From NCBI GenBank assembly GCA_011009095.1, contig VTPC01091275.1:111314-175313 (forward strand): a DNA stretch of 64,000 nt, in the 5' to 3' direction. This DNA is from Ignelater luminosus. Its lineage: Eukaryota; Arthropoda; Insecta; Coleoptera; Elateridae. Below, one piece after another: positions 1 to 11,700 of this stretch. The notes under the pieces were generated by a model. The model had not been told where the DNA came from. It ran no database searches and saw nothing but the letters and a program-made list of their open reading frames with translations. Made by a program: the position numbers and the translations under genes. Positions within the stretch are counted from its first letter, which is position 1, and each line of letters opens with the position of its first letter.

Positions 1-596
1 GTCGCCATCACTTTCCCAGCCGAAAAAACAATTTTTGCTTTTTTTGGAGCCGGTTCCCCCTTTGCAGTCCACTGTTTGGACTGTATTTTTGTTTCGGGCG
101 TATAATGGTGTATCCAAGTTTCATCTACAGTAATTAATCGGCTCCAAGACGCGGATTTATTTCGCCTAAACTGCGCCAAAAGAGCGTTGGAAATATTCAT
201 TCGAACACGTTTTTGGTCTAACGTGAGCAAACGCGGCACCCAACGCGTGGACAGTTTTTTCATGCCTAAATGTTGATTTAATATTTGACAAACACGTTCT
301 TTTGACATGTTCATAACCTCTGCTATCTCTCTCACTTTAATTCGGCGGTCGTCTAGCACCATTTGATGTACTTTGGCGATGTTTTCGTCGGTAGTTGCAG
401 TTTTTGGACGTCCCGAACGTTCATCGTCTCCCAAGCTCTTACGGCCACGTTTAAATTCAGCAGCCCAAAATTTCACTGTGGTAAATGATGGTGCAGAGTC
501 CCCATACACAAAATCCAACTCATCTTTTATTTGCGAAGGCGTATTGCCTTTCAAAAACAAATATTTAATGACAGCTCGATACTCGATTTTGTCCAT
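1..596 (-). CDS. Mariner transposase, partial, open frame
   Basis: The start codon is at 594-596 and the frame appears open to the window edge, about 198 codons. The protein begins MDKIEYRAVIKYLFLKG, followed by the two helix-turn-helix regions of mariner transposases. These include the linker ERSGRPKTAT and the segment MSKERVCQILNQHLGM. The first catalytic Asp is in VDETWIHHYTPE, which is the usual mariner form; the later two Asp residues lie outside the window. Compared with copy B it keeps five A's where copy B has four, so it lacks that frameshift. Family knowledge: a cut-and-paste DDD transposase acting in the nucleus. The terminal repeat on this side is gone, so I infer the element cannot move itself, though the protein might still be made if the unseen part is intact. 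Confidence 0.85.
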   Translation of the reverse strand, partial: MDKIEYRAVIKYLFLKGNTPSQIKDELDFVYGDSAPSFTTVKFWAAEFKRGRKSLGDDERSGRPKTATTDENIAKVHQMVLDDRRIKVREIAEVMNMSKERVCQILNQHLGMKKLSTRWVPRLLTLDQKRVRMNISNALLAQFRRNKSASWSRLITVDETWIHHYTPETKIQSKQWTAKGEPAPKKAKIVFSAGKVMA

Positions 597-680
597 TTTC
601 ACAAAAAAACTCGCATTAACTCACTCAAACGACTGTTACATAAAAACTGCGCGTCCAAAATGGCTGAAACGTTGGTGAGT
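1..680 (-). mobile_element. Mariner element, copy A, truncated
   Basis: This is a minus-strand mariner of the irritans-like type, closely matching the full-length copy at 19667-20954. The window edge cuts its 3' part. On its 5' side the match to the other copy stops near position 680, so about 90 bases including the terminal inverted repeat are missing. It is therefore probably immobile, although the coding part is better preserved than in copy B. Confidence 0.9.
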
Positions 681-928
681 TTCTATAAAACATTTTCATG
701 TTTTTTTTAATTTGATTTATCTGTTAGAATAATTAGATTTCCATTTACGCTTGGAAAATTCCTGTATTCGGGGATCCAATTTGTTGTTTTTGTAGCAAAA
801 TTAAAGGAGTGACGTATTTGCGTTCAGAAAAAGGGAGAGAGCACAGCAATTTGTATCAACGTCAAAACGACATTTTGAAATATGTATTGACACCAGTTCT
901 CGTTAATGAATGGAATTACTGGTAATTA

Positions 929-2554
929 CGAGCCCTAACAACTAAATATTGGGACAAGCAGTATTTTATTAAATTTCAACTCAGATTTTTTGGGTTATTT
1001 AAAAGTGCAAATTGTTTAGTGTTCTCACTGATGACAAATGTAATTATTCTACAAATTGCATGCATCGCAGATAAAATAATTTGTTTCAACTATAAAAAGT
1101 ACTGACAACTAATTGTTGGGACAACTAACAAAAAGTTTCTAAATTTTTTTAAACGAGGTTGGTTTTCAAAATAAAAGAACTGAGTTATCACTAACCTCTC
1201 TAGTAATTTGCTTTTATAACTTATTTGTCCAATTTATCCATACAAATGGCACGTGGTGCAGCAACAAACGAAAATTTACAGAGATAATTTATAAAACAAT
1301 ATCGTAATAGCAAAATAATTTGTGAAATCGCTGAATATCTAAATGTTTCCAAATCAATTGTGTTTAATATTATAAAACACTATCGGGAAACTGAAAATAT
1401 TGGCGTTAAAGGTAGACGTTCAGGTCACCCTAGGCTGGTTGCATCAAGACACCAGAGGCTTCTTGTTAAACTGTGTAAGAAGGGTTAACGGAATGCGTTA
1501 TGGGATATTATTGCACAGTGGAATAGAGAATCTGGATTAAGATTATCACGAGAATGTTTGAAGAAAATGGATTCGTAAATCCAGATTGAAATTTTATAAG
1601 ATTTGATGTAAGTTTTCTGTATGTTTTCAGAATAACCGTGCTTTTCTATTATCACATAGGCTAAAGAAAAGCCGCTTTAACCCAAAAACAAAAAGAAATA
1701 GACTTGATTGGACAAAATCTAAATTATCATGAACTGTAGAAGACTGACCAAAAATTATTTTTGTTGATGAGTCGAAATTTGACGTTGGTGTGAAGGATTT
1801 TCGAAAGCGAGTTATTTGGGCAAAGAATGAAACTTATTATAAAGATTGTATCAAACGCACCATGAAATTTCCAAAGGAGGTAATGACCTGGGGCTGTATG
1901 TGAGAAAGTTTGAGTTTACTGATGGAACTGTTATTGCTGAAAAATATCAAAGAATATTAACAAATAGTATTCTTCCAAGCATCGAGAGACAGCATCTTGA
2001 TGCAAATTTTACTTTCCAACAAGACGAGGCTGCTTGTCACACAGTCAAATCAACAAAATAGTGGTTTTCTGATAAAGGTATTACAGTTTTGTCTTAACCT
2101 GTTAACAGTCCCGATCTGAATATCATTGAAACATTCTGGCATAAGATGAAACGACAATTAAGAAACAACATTCAAAGAACAATTGCAAAATTAAAGAAAG
2201 ACTGGAAGAAATATGGAGTAGTTTTACACTTGAGTTTTGTAGAACTTTGGCAGAAATCATACCAGCAAGAATTCGAGCTGTTATTAAGGTAAAGAGCAAT
2301 GTAACATCTTATTAAGATCTAAAAAGTTGATTTGTCCCAATACATAGTTGTCAATGATTTTAAGAGTCTTTTATTGTCTAGCTGATCACAGCAGTTCATG
2401 AAATAAATAATTCATTTTTATTACTTGTAATTCGTTACACAGCAATAAAACTTTCATACTTCTGTTATGTAAACTTTATTAATCGCAGTAATCTTGTAAT
2501 GTAGTAACAAACATCTTTAAACTGCTTGTCCCAATATTTAGCTGTTAGGGCTCG
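929..2554 (+). mobile_element. Tc1-type transposon with IR/DR ends
   Basis: The element is flanked by TA on both sides (927-928 and 2555-2556). Its ends are near-perfect inverted copies starting CGAGCCCTAACA and containing TATTGGGACAAGCAGT. Each end also carries a second, inner copy of the motif (about 1105-1124, and 2331-2353 inverted), so each side has two direct repeats about 170-190 bases apart. This is the IR/DR layout known from some Tc1 elements such as Sleeping Beauty. The internal transposase is broken. Confidence 0.9.
1246..2312 (+). pseudogene. Tc1-like DD34E transposase pseudogene
   Basis: The frame starts at the ATG at 1246 (MARGAATNEN) and includes an N-terminal helix-turn-helix (EIAEYLNVSKSIVFNIIKHY) and a GRRSGHPR-like linker. 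Catalytic motifs remain visible: the first Asp in IIFVDESKFDVG, the second in FQQDEAACHT, and the Glu in NSPDLNIIE. There are 34 residues between the second Asp and the Glu, which defines DD34E. At least five in-frame stops interrupt it, including one after ENLQ, one after KLCKKG, and two between the last catalytic residues. It is a dead copy whose ends are better kept than its gene. Confidence 0.85.
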
Positions 2555-2556
2555 TA

Positions 2557-5390
2557 GTACTTACCTACTGCTACATAAAACAAAAGAAAGTTGTTTTCTA
2601 AAAAATGTTTTAATGACAAAGAAAGAGTGTGGATTGTCACTACTTAATAAAAAACAGATTATTTGATACTAAAAAATCAATGAATACCAAAACCTTTAAT
2701 GGTTACTGCGTAAACATCGTTGAAAAACTGATATAAAATATCCTCAACAATAATTGTCTGAACACTTTTTTTTCTCTTTTATGTCATCGTCAAGCTGCTA
2801 TTCGTATTTTTAAAAACCACACCATCATCCTTAATTTGTAATACCTCCAGTATTATTTAAATTTTAAATAACACTATAGACTTAAAAGCAGTCCATTTTT
2901 GTTTGTAATTCGAAAACAAAAGCACGACTCGAAAATCTGCATCAGTCAACATAAAATGAAATAACGTACATAAAAGAAATCTAGATTTATTTGTTTAACT
3001 ACCACGTAAAGATGGCGCTATAAATCTTAATTTGCTTAACTCGTGTATGTGTTGCTAGATGGCGCAAATAAATCTCGCAAATAATGAAAATTAAGTAGTA
3101 GTATATTAGTAACTCACGCGAAACTGAAGGTACCGTAACATAGAATATATACCGGTGAACAACTAAATTTTTTGATACCCCTTTTCCTAATTGTACATAT
3201 GAATGTGATATTTAAATGTCACAGGAAAAAGGGGTTTGTAATTAATTAAAACATAATTATGAATATTAGTATGAAATATACAGACGTTATGTGACGATTA
3301 GTAGTCTCTCGTTACGCGGGTTAAGCCAGACTTAAGTTGAAATTTTCCAAGAATGCCTTCGTTTTTTACTTTTAACATTGAAAATTTTTCAAGTGCTCCC
3401 TATATCATTACGCGGTTCGATCACACATGCAAATCACGTCGTGATTATTGTTCGTTTTTTATCGGAAAATAAAGAAAGCTTAGCTTCTCAGCTAATAAAT
3501 TACATCTAATAATTATCTGGAGAAATAAAATGTTTGTTGGATCAATTCGTATTGTGACATTTAAAACTCTCTGAAGTGCTCAATTTTTAAAATTAGTGTT
3601 GCACAATAGTAAGCTGAGTACTAAAAATACGTTTTTATCGGTACGAAAATATGCAGAACTGCATATCTACAAGAGCGTACCTTATCTTACATGATTCAAT
3701 AAATACTTTAAAAAATAACATTTGCTAAACATATGAGTTTGATCAAAATCAAACAAATGCATTTAGTTATCATCAAGGACTTCAAAACGATAAATTATTA
3801 TTTTTCTAAAAAATAAAACAATACCTGAAGCTATAAAAATTAAAATTCTTTTTTTATTTTTTGTTTTCACTACAGAAATACTTTCCTGTATAGTCTTCAC
3901 TTATCTAGAATTTGTTTCTCTATAATTATTTCATAATCCTATAAGTTAAAAATTCACTATTTTCGTTTTTAGTCAATAACTAGTAAGCCATGGATTTTTC
4001 AAGGAAACCAAAACATCAATAAATTTTTATGAGGCAATGTCACCAAAGGAATAAAAGCGAAGTTTATTATTATTATTATTATATAAAATTGATGTCAATC
4101 TTTTATCAACCTATAAACCATTTGAAAGCAGCATTCTTTAAATAAACGTAGTAGGTTGATATAATTTACAAGTATACTCCTATTTATCAACAAGCTAAAA
4201 CATTTGTTTATCCGCACACTTAAAAATAATTTACGTATGTTTTAATTGCTATGAAATATTAATATAGAAATGTTTAATGTATCAACGATTTATTTATTTT
4301 ACAGAAGGTTAATGTGGGACACTATACATTTTATAATATAAACAATCCCAGTTGGCCAGCATATTTATTTAATTTATTACCACTTTTAATTGAAATTCCC
4401 AATAAATAATACTTCTAGTATTTCATTCTTTAGTTTCTAGAGAACAAAAAAAAAGAAATAAAAATATAAACAATTACAGCAAATTTTACTTGCCATAAGC
4501 ATTTAAATTCTTTTGAATGATATACGTACCTAATAGTAATATGAGAAAAATATAAATGGTACCCACCTAGATTTTTAACTGATCTTTGTGCAATTCAATA
4601 TTTAAAAATTCAACCTTATACAGGGTGTCTCGATGGTTTACAATCGAAGGGTAGCGTCGTCATTTGTACAAATATAAAAAAGTGTTACTGGGAAAAGTTT
4701 CACAGAACGATTGTTTGTACTTTTTAATATTATTTCCGAATATACAGGGTGTTTCCTAAAAGAGTGCCGCGTAAAACCAATTTTGTTTTAACCAAACAGT
4801 TGCAAGGACTTGATCGAACTAAATAACTTTAAGCTTTTATTTTTCATTTTATCCATGATTCATTAATTTTCACTTTTTCAATGTCAATTTTTTTATAAAT
4901 AAATAATTTTTTATAAATAAACTGAAATAATCGTTTTCTTAGGTTTTTAATGAATCCTCAATCTAATAGAGGACAGGAAATACTGTTCTTGCGTAATTTG
5001 ACAGCCTTGTACAGGGACGTATTTTGAATTCATATCAGTCTACTATCATCTATACGTGTAAGACTTCCAGTAGCCTTTATACAAAACGGAAATGTCTAAC
5101 TAAAATAGATTTTGCAGTCTCTGTCGTTTTGAATATAAAAATTAAGTGTTTTTGAAACAATACATAACTTGTATAAAACCATTAATAATAAAAGAAGTGT
5201 TTCGTATTAAGAAATTACTTTATTAATGTTTTCTATAAAATACTTTCTATTTTCAATAAATAACTTTAAAAACAAGTCATTAATAAATGAATTACACCAA
5301 TAATTTTAGACATCTCTTCCCAAAATTGCAATTATTGAAGAACAGTAGAAAACATGATATTAGATTATCTTAACTGAAGTAGAATATTTA
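2557..5390. other. AT-rich intergenic stretch, no gene seen
   Basis: I see no convincing gene in about 2.8 kb. The stretch holds a short TTA/TAT microsatellite near 4065-4081, a GC-richer hairpin at 3177-3235, and two TATACAGGGTGT motifs near 4617 and 4741. The last two look like ends of old mobile-element fragments. Segments around 2990-3130 and 4600-5070 have the feel of decayed repeats but match nothing I recognise. Confidence 0.6.
3177..3235. repeat. Hairpin with ACCCCTTTTCC arms
   Basis: ACCCCTTTTCC at 3177-3187 faces GGAAAAAGGGGT at 3224-3235. The loop contains a near-palindrome around TTTAAAT. It is one of very few GC-containing islands in this AT-rich stretch. It may be the core of a tiny inverted-repeat element; no function is implied. 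Confidence 0.5.
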
Positions 5391-5392
5391 CA

Positions 5393-5655
5393 CTAATTTG
5401 CGTTTCTAGCGAAAGAGCAACAGTTGAGGCCTTGCTGACAAGTACCTCCCGGAAATTGAGAGATCTTACACTCAGCTTTGCAAATGGTAAGGGGAATGTT
5501 TATACCAACCCATTGGCATGGGTCTCCATCAGCTGTAAAAAATGTATTTACTTAATCTCTAAAAGTTAATAATTTAAAGAAAAGTACTTACCCCCTTGTG
5601 CTGAAGCGCCAAGTACAAAAAGAGCAAGACAAACAGCAATAAGAACAACTTTCAT
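5393..5655 (-). CDS. Secreted six-cysteine defensin-like peptide 1
   Basis: Two coding exons, 5592-5655 and 5393-5532, are joined across a 59-base phase-1 intron (donor GTAAGT, acceptor TTTACAG). They give 67 aa. The first 20 or so residues are a clear signal peptide (MKVVLIAVCLALFVLGASAQ). The mature part of about 47 aa has six cysteines spaced C-x11-C-x3-C-x9-C-x5-C-C. CxxxC followed by a G-x-C before Cys4 is what the CSαβ fold of arthropod defensins shows, but those end in CxC, not CC. There is no dibasic propeptide site and the mature charge is close to neutral. Its close relative lies 1.7 kb upstream on the same strand, a tandem duplication. A defence role is inference; I do not recognise the exact family. 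A TATA box precedes it. Confidence 0.8.
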
Positions 5656-5734
5656 CTTGACTTGTATAGGTTTGATAAAACTAACTACCAAGCTAAGCAA
5701 GAAAATGATTAGTGTGTTAGTGAGGCGTGCATTG

Positions 5735-5741
5735 TTATATA
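5735..5741 (-). promoter_or_regulatory. TATA box of peptide gene 1
   Basis: TATATAA on the minus strand lies about 80 bases upstream of the ATG. About 25 bases downstream comes CTAACACACTAATC, which is nearly identical at the same distance from the TATA box of the sister gene, so it probably marks the transcription start. Confidence 0.7.
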
Positions 5742-5792
5742 GCCTAACGGTATCTATAGATTGGCATTTTTTCAATTGTCCGACAAGTCCAT

Positions 5793-7380
5793 TTTTACAA
5801 AGTTTATTAAAGTTAGTGTATTAATAAAGTTTATATTATGAAATATTACAACGCATAATTGTGGCGCTGATTCCATCATTACGTTAAGATGTTCAAGATG
5901 TAATCCAATATTAACAAGACGCTCTAAACTACAGTTTGACAACTTGTAGGTACCTCTAGAATTGTGCATTTTTAAACACACATTTAAAAACGAACTCTCT
6001 ATAAGAGATACGCTCGCATATGCAGTATTTCGCATTTTCTGAAACACCTTGTACAAGAGTTGGGCACTAGAACCATCAGTAACATTACATATTTTAGCTT
6101 AAAAGTCTTATGGGCTAAAAGTCTCATTTTTGCTTGACACAATCAGGTGTCGCAAAATCAACTGAATGTAAACGAGTGGTAATACAAACGCCACAACGAC
6201 ATAACCAAATAGACCAGAAGCAAGAAACACTATCGAAGAATGTTTTGGCATCTTGAAAGTGTTTTCAGCTTTGGTTATCAAGCATTTGATGATATAAACA
6301 GTAAATATGAACATTCGTACTGTAAGTTGTTGATGACAATAGCAGGAGGTAGTATTGCATCACCAAGATGCGTTTTTGCAGCACTTAGTTTGTTGAAAGT
6401 TTCTGCGTACTGTTTGCCAACTCGGTTACTACAGGCAAAATTAAATCACATTTTTTTTGCATACAAAATTCCTCTTCTTTGTTTTCCATATCTACGATTA
6501 CATCTTTTGTCTCATTGGTTTTCATAACTAATTTGTAAGTTTTTCTTGAATTGTTCATTGCTAGGTTTTTCCCTATTTTCTTCGTAACTTCAAATCGATT
6601 TCGGGCGCAGCTTCGTTCAAACCCATTATGGATACCCACCCCAGAAATGACATTATATTTTTTTCCGTAGAATTTAAAGCTTTCGTAAGGATTCGCCCCT
6701 TCTCCCACTGAATCTGAATTTTAGGAAAGTCTGTTACCTTCTTCTATGCTCAACTCTTCCAATCAATAAAGTATTATCGCCACTCTCCACATGGTTTTGT
6801 AGATAAATTCATTTTATAAACATCTCATCTTACCGTTAGGCCACCTTGGACCGTTTCTGTATAGCAATTTAGGACTTTGCTTCTGCGTTTAGGAAAGATC
6901 AGATAAACCTGACAGGGACTGAAAGCAAACAAAATTTTGACGGTGGTAGATAATGATTCACTGTACCAAGTCTATTGCAGAAAAAAGATTTTTGAAAGAG
7001 AGACCAATATTGGATAAAGGTGGACGAATAGAATTCTACAAAAATCTAAGAATAAGAGAATAATGCCCAAATAATGTTTTGTATCATTTATTACACTGAA
7101 AACTGAAGAAACCGATTCTGGCATAGTTCATAAAAGATGAGAGATGAAAACAGCTGCTAAGACCTAAAAGACATTTTTAATGAGTTACCCATTTACGTTC
7201 TAGTGAAGTTATACTTAATATTTACAGAGTACTAACATCTATATCTGCCCACAAAGACGTTCTAACACAAGTTCTAATAAAATAAAAAAAACCCTGTTTG
7301 GTAAAGAATTAATTTTATTTATTTATTGACAAAATACATTCTATTATTAATGTATTATGTTTTTTATGTTTCTTGCAGGA
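5793..7380. other. Intergenic stretch between the peptide genes
   Basis: There is no recognisable gene. On the minus strand, 5850-6060 begins with GTACAAGGTGTTTCAGAAA, a form of the repeated ACAGGGTGT motif, so it is probably a mobile-element fragment. A 107-codon minus-strand open frame lies at 6385-6708. It is charged and contains no domain I can name; it may be a transposon piece or chance. Confidence 0.5.
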
Positions 7381-7388
7381 CATCTTTA

Positions 7389-7657
7389 CTACTTTTCGTT
7401 TCTAGCAAAAGCGCAGCAGTTCAGACCTTCTGCACAAGTACCCAAAGGATTTTGCGAGATCTTACATTCAGCTTTGCAAACGGTAAGTGCTATGTTAATA
7501 CCTCCCCATTGGCATGGTTCGTTTTCAGCTACAATTACAGAAAAATTTAATTAGTCGAGATAATTTATTGATTATATAAAGCAAACTCACCGCCTTGTGC
7601 CGAAGATCCGACAATAAAAAGAGCAAGGCAAAGAGCAACAGTAAGAATTACTTTCAT
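7389..7657 (-). CDS. Secreted six-cysteine defensin-like peptide 2
   Basis: Two coding exons, 7591-7657 and 7389-7528, are separated by a 62-base phase-1 intron (donor GTGAGT, acceptor TTGTAG), giving 68 aa. The intron sits at the same place as in peptide 1, one base after the codons for AQG. The signal peptide is MKVILTVALCLALFIVGSSA. The mature domain shares CQWxGINIxLTxCKAECKIS and GTCxxGLNCCxFARN with peptide 1, with the same C-x11-C-x3-C-x9-C-x5-CC spacing. The second exon is exactly the same length (140 bases) in both. Differences fall mainly at the N-terminus and between Cys3 and Cys5. The mature peptide is slightly acidic, which is unusual for an antimicrobial. Conservation of frame, splice sites and cysteines indicates a working gene; function is inferred only. 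Confidence 0.8.
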
Positions 7658-7732
7658 TTTGATTTGAGCTTGAAACTGTAACTGCAAGGATACGCAACAA
7701 AACGATTAATGTGTTAGCCAACTATGAATGCG

Positions 7733-7740
7733 TTTATATA
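7733..7740 (-). promoter_or_regulatory. TATA box of peptide gene 2
   Basis: TATATAAA on the minus strand is followed about 20 bases later by CTAACACATTAATCGTTTTG. That matches the start-site region of peptide gene 1 (CTAACACACTAATCATTTTC), so the duplication included the core promoter. Confidence 0.7.
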
Positions 7741-7789
7741 CGATTCAGGACTTGTCTAAATATTCAGAATTTAAATCAAAACTGATATG

Positions 7790-8735
7790 CACTTTTTATT
7801 TTTTTTTTTAAATATTAGTTTATGAAGTACTTACAGTTCAAATATTTAATGTGGCAAGTTATTTCTTATCAAGATTTTCAAGAAAAAATTTATATTTGTA
7901 TTTGATAACATAATTGACATTGGGAAACTGAAAGTTAATAAAGGTTAAGTAAAATAAAATTCTTTTACTTCGGAGCTCGAAGTATTTTTATTCTGTTAAG
8001 TGTTGCTTAAACACTCGCAATTAGTCATTTGTTATTGTATTTTTAATACAACATTTTTGAAAAAGGCATTTCTGTCTTTTACATTACAGCTTTTAGTTTT
8101 AAAAATAGTAACCACGCATTGAGAAATTTCTCTATCTTTTTACACTCCCTTCCCCTACCCCCAAAGCTAAAAACATTGAAAACAATGACATGTTGGAATT
8201 GCTCTGGTATCTGTTTCTCAAGCTTGCTTGTATTTTTATATATTTGGTTTTGACATGCAAGTGGCCATTTTTCTTTGCTTTGTAAACAGTCACAGCAAAA
8301 TACTTTGGACTACGAAGATGACCTGAGCAAAAAGAATTTTGAAAATATCAACTGTTTTTAAATAACACCTCGTTATGTATTTTACAAATCAGGAAATACC
8401 CTTTCCATCTAATCTTGATATGTATTTTTTTGCTTGCTTGATTTTTCCTATCTCTACATGTTGACACTGATAATGCAACTACCTATGTTCTAGTTAAACG
8501 TGAAGAGAGCATGATTTTCTTGCGTCACTATTATCTAACCTTGCAAAAAGTTATAATTTTATGCAAAAACAAGTAAATCCACAAAAGATTATCATTTTAA
8601 CAAAGTATTTGCATTTTGATCAAATGAAAATAACATATAGACGGCTCTATACACAAATAATTTATTGCCTCAATGATTGTATCAAGCATAACAATAATAA
8701 AGTTACTTTCATTAAGAGCTTTGTCAAGTGCTTGC
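7790..8735. other. AT-rich intergenic stretch
   Basis: I found no gene. It separates peptide gene 2 from the 3' end of the gustatory receptor gene, whose likely poly(A) signal (TTTATT on the plus strand) is at about 8739-8744. Confidence 0.5.
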
Positions 8736-8790
8736 ATTTTTATTTAATTATAAAGCTTAATAACATTTTTGTTGCATTACTCTTCCAGTC

Positions 8791-11700
8791 CTACTGGTGC
8801 TGTAGCCAGGATGCGTGAAACTGTAGTGCAACTAGCACGTATGTTACCACCGTTCCGGATATCTGAAATTGACAAAATACGCTGTACTAGTTCAACATTC
8901 AAGATGTAATCATAAAAATTATTGTTGAGAGTGAAGCTAAAGAATGCTAAGCGTATAAGGGGCACTAGGTCAAAACGTTCTCAGAACATACCGGTTTCAG
9001 GTGGTATTAAAGTAACATTATTTTATAACAATTGTACATAGGCTTCCATACCAAAGAAGCCTACTCTAACTTCAAACGAACAAATGCAAAATATGCCTGC
9101 TGGAATGTTTTGATATGTTTAAAGTATGAGAATAAATCTTAACGACTGTAGCGAACTATTAACGATTCTAATAACATGCTCATCAAACCTTAATTGTTTA
9201 ATAAGTAAAAATGAAGCAACGTAAAGAAAAGTCAGAGAGACTTGAACAAATTCCATTAATTAAAATACAGTGATCGACTTCGTCGAAGGCTTTCTTGAAA
9301 TCTGTATAAATACAGTTGACTTATCCTTTTCGGTCTAAAATCTCTGTAACATATTGCTCAAAACATGTCAAGTTTGTAACAGTGTAGGGGGCGATCCCCT
9401 TTCGGAAGCGATAGATCGTCTTTCTCAACCTCTCACGTAGAATGCCGCATTAACAGTCTGTCCGGGTAGTACAAACTCCTTATGGATCACACTCTTGGCG
9501 TCAAGAAAAGCAATTAAAATGGATTTTGTCTTAGACTTTCTTATTTGGACCGTTTTTGGGCGAAGAGACCACGTTTCATCACCGGTAACCACTTTGTCCA
9601 AATAATTGGACAACACCTTAAAGACCAACTTCGCCCACACTTTCCTCATTCGCAAATCTTCTGTGACAATCTTGTACAGAATGGTTTTCGTTATTCCCAA
9701 GATATCCGATATCATCCGAACACTCAGCAGTCAGTCTAAATTCAAAATTCTTCAACACGATCTACAGAGATCACATTTCAACTGGTTGATGGGCGTCCAG
9801 AGAGTTGTTTATTTTTGACGTCTTCCTTGGCGTTCTTGAACATCTTGAACCATCGCAAAACTTGTCATTTCGATAGGCTTGTTGCACCATAGCAACCGTA
9901 TCGGTACCGGATTTGCCAAGTTTCACACAAAATCTGATGGCGTAACGCTGTTCCACGGTACGCTTCATCTTGCCTCGCAGTCTTTCAAACCGAGGCAGTA
10001 ATTCACAAAAGTTTTAAAACTGCTCACTTTGTAATGTTAACATACAGCCCCCCTTTTCGAAAAGATTCTGTGTCGACCAGACGAATAGATCTAAGACAGA
10101 GTTTTCTCTGTAGTCATATTGGCTACTTGGTTATTATTCCAATAAAAAAGAGCAGGAAAAACTGGAAACAAAAAAAGGCAAAGCAAGGGGGTTTTGCTTT
10201 TGATCACTTTTCTCTTGGTCACCATTTTTTGGACAATAACGTTTATATGTTCAATTATGTTAGTTGAAGCAATGGCCAGTTTGAATTTTCATTGCTGCTT
10301 TTATCTATTAAACAAAATGGGAACACCATAATATAGGCATTAGGCAACAGTAATCTGTGTGCGAGATCTCGACTTGAAAGATTCTACTGAAAAATTATAA
10401 TTAACAAAAGTGTGAATATGGACTTAATCAGGAAACCTGATTTTCTTTTGATTAATTGGGACTGTTTAACCGCATAAATGTCTTTTATGTATTAACTTGT
10501 TTTATGGGCACTTACCGATGCTAGAAGTCTGGTGCCAACTGTAAAGATGTCTGACGCCCTCAGAATCGGTTTTTGGAAAGTTAAAGTGGTTATTAGCATT
10601 TCTACCTGTAAATAAAATAATTTAATGAAACATAACAAAAAAGACCTTCTAAGATAAAGTTATTTATACTTGAGCTGCTTCTGCTGTGCTCAATTTACTG
10701 ATTGGGTATTTGAATAAAAATGACAAGATATCTTCACTCTGAAATGAAAAATATAAGATCAGTTTTGCTCTATAATTTATAAATTTATATTCTGCTGCTT
10801 ATTATAATTGAAATCCTCAGTTAACGGATGTACTATGTAGCGAAGGCATAGAGAATTGCTTAGATTGTTCCGAATGAGCCTTAAAAGTAGTCTAAACCAA
10901 GAAATCGATAGAAACAAAGTAAAAAATTGCAAGAGTGAACAAGATTAAAGCCATTTGGAGTTTAAATACAACGTTTTGTTTTAAGATAATTGAATTATGC
11001 ACACTCAGTGATGCTTTCCAAGAGGGATAAGGCGAAGGCTAATTTTATTTTGATCATTTTGAAAGTAGTTTTAGTTAGTTATCATTTTTTGCAATTGCAA
11101 TTGCAATTCAAACTGAAATCTATAATGTTTTACAAAGACACCAATGGCTTACCGCGATTGTAATAATTTCACACGCCAATGCATATAGTGTAATTCCCAG
11201 AATACTTGCATAGGTTCGTATATTTAGAACTGAGTCCTTTTGATCATTTGTATTGTAGAATATTACAGTAAGATAGAACTTCAGAATTAATAAACTGATT
11301 AACACCATCCACCATAGCAGAAATGATGGATTTAAGAACATATTCAACTGTCTGTAATTATATATTAAGCTCAGGTAGAGCCTCTTTAACCTTCTAATAC
11401 TTTCTAATAATGCAAGACCGTTTGTTGTGGAAGGTTCATCTTGTATGATACAATGGGATTCTAAAACATCTCTTATACCATCTAAACACTTTTTGAAGAG
11501 GTAATAATACACACAGTGCATCATCACAAAATGTTGAAACACAATAGCCTGTACATACGTATTTAAAAACAATACAATAATCTTTATAATATCATAATTA
11601 GGGTAATCATCTATAATACCTAATAACACAATGTATGTTACACCACATATCAAGAGAATTATTGCAAAACAGTTAGCTAAGATACATACAATCATCATTT

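Noticed and set aside
373-678. Plus-strand frames opposite mariner copies A (373-678) and B
   Set aside because: They are antisense to the transposase reading frame; their apparent conservation comes from the transposon itself.
10110-10160. A minus-strand stretch after TTTCCAG reading like a decayed TYxxxxLQ ending of GrA
   Set aside because: It contains stops, and a perfect phase-matched terminal exon with TYVLVALQF is present at 8791-8862.
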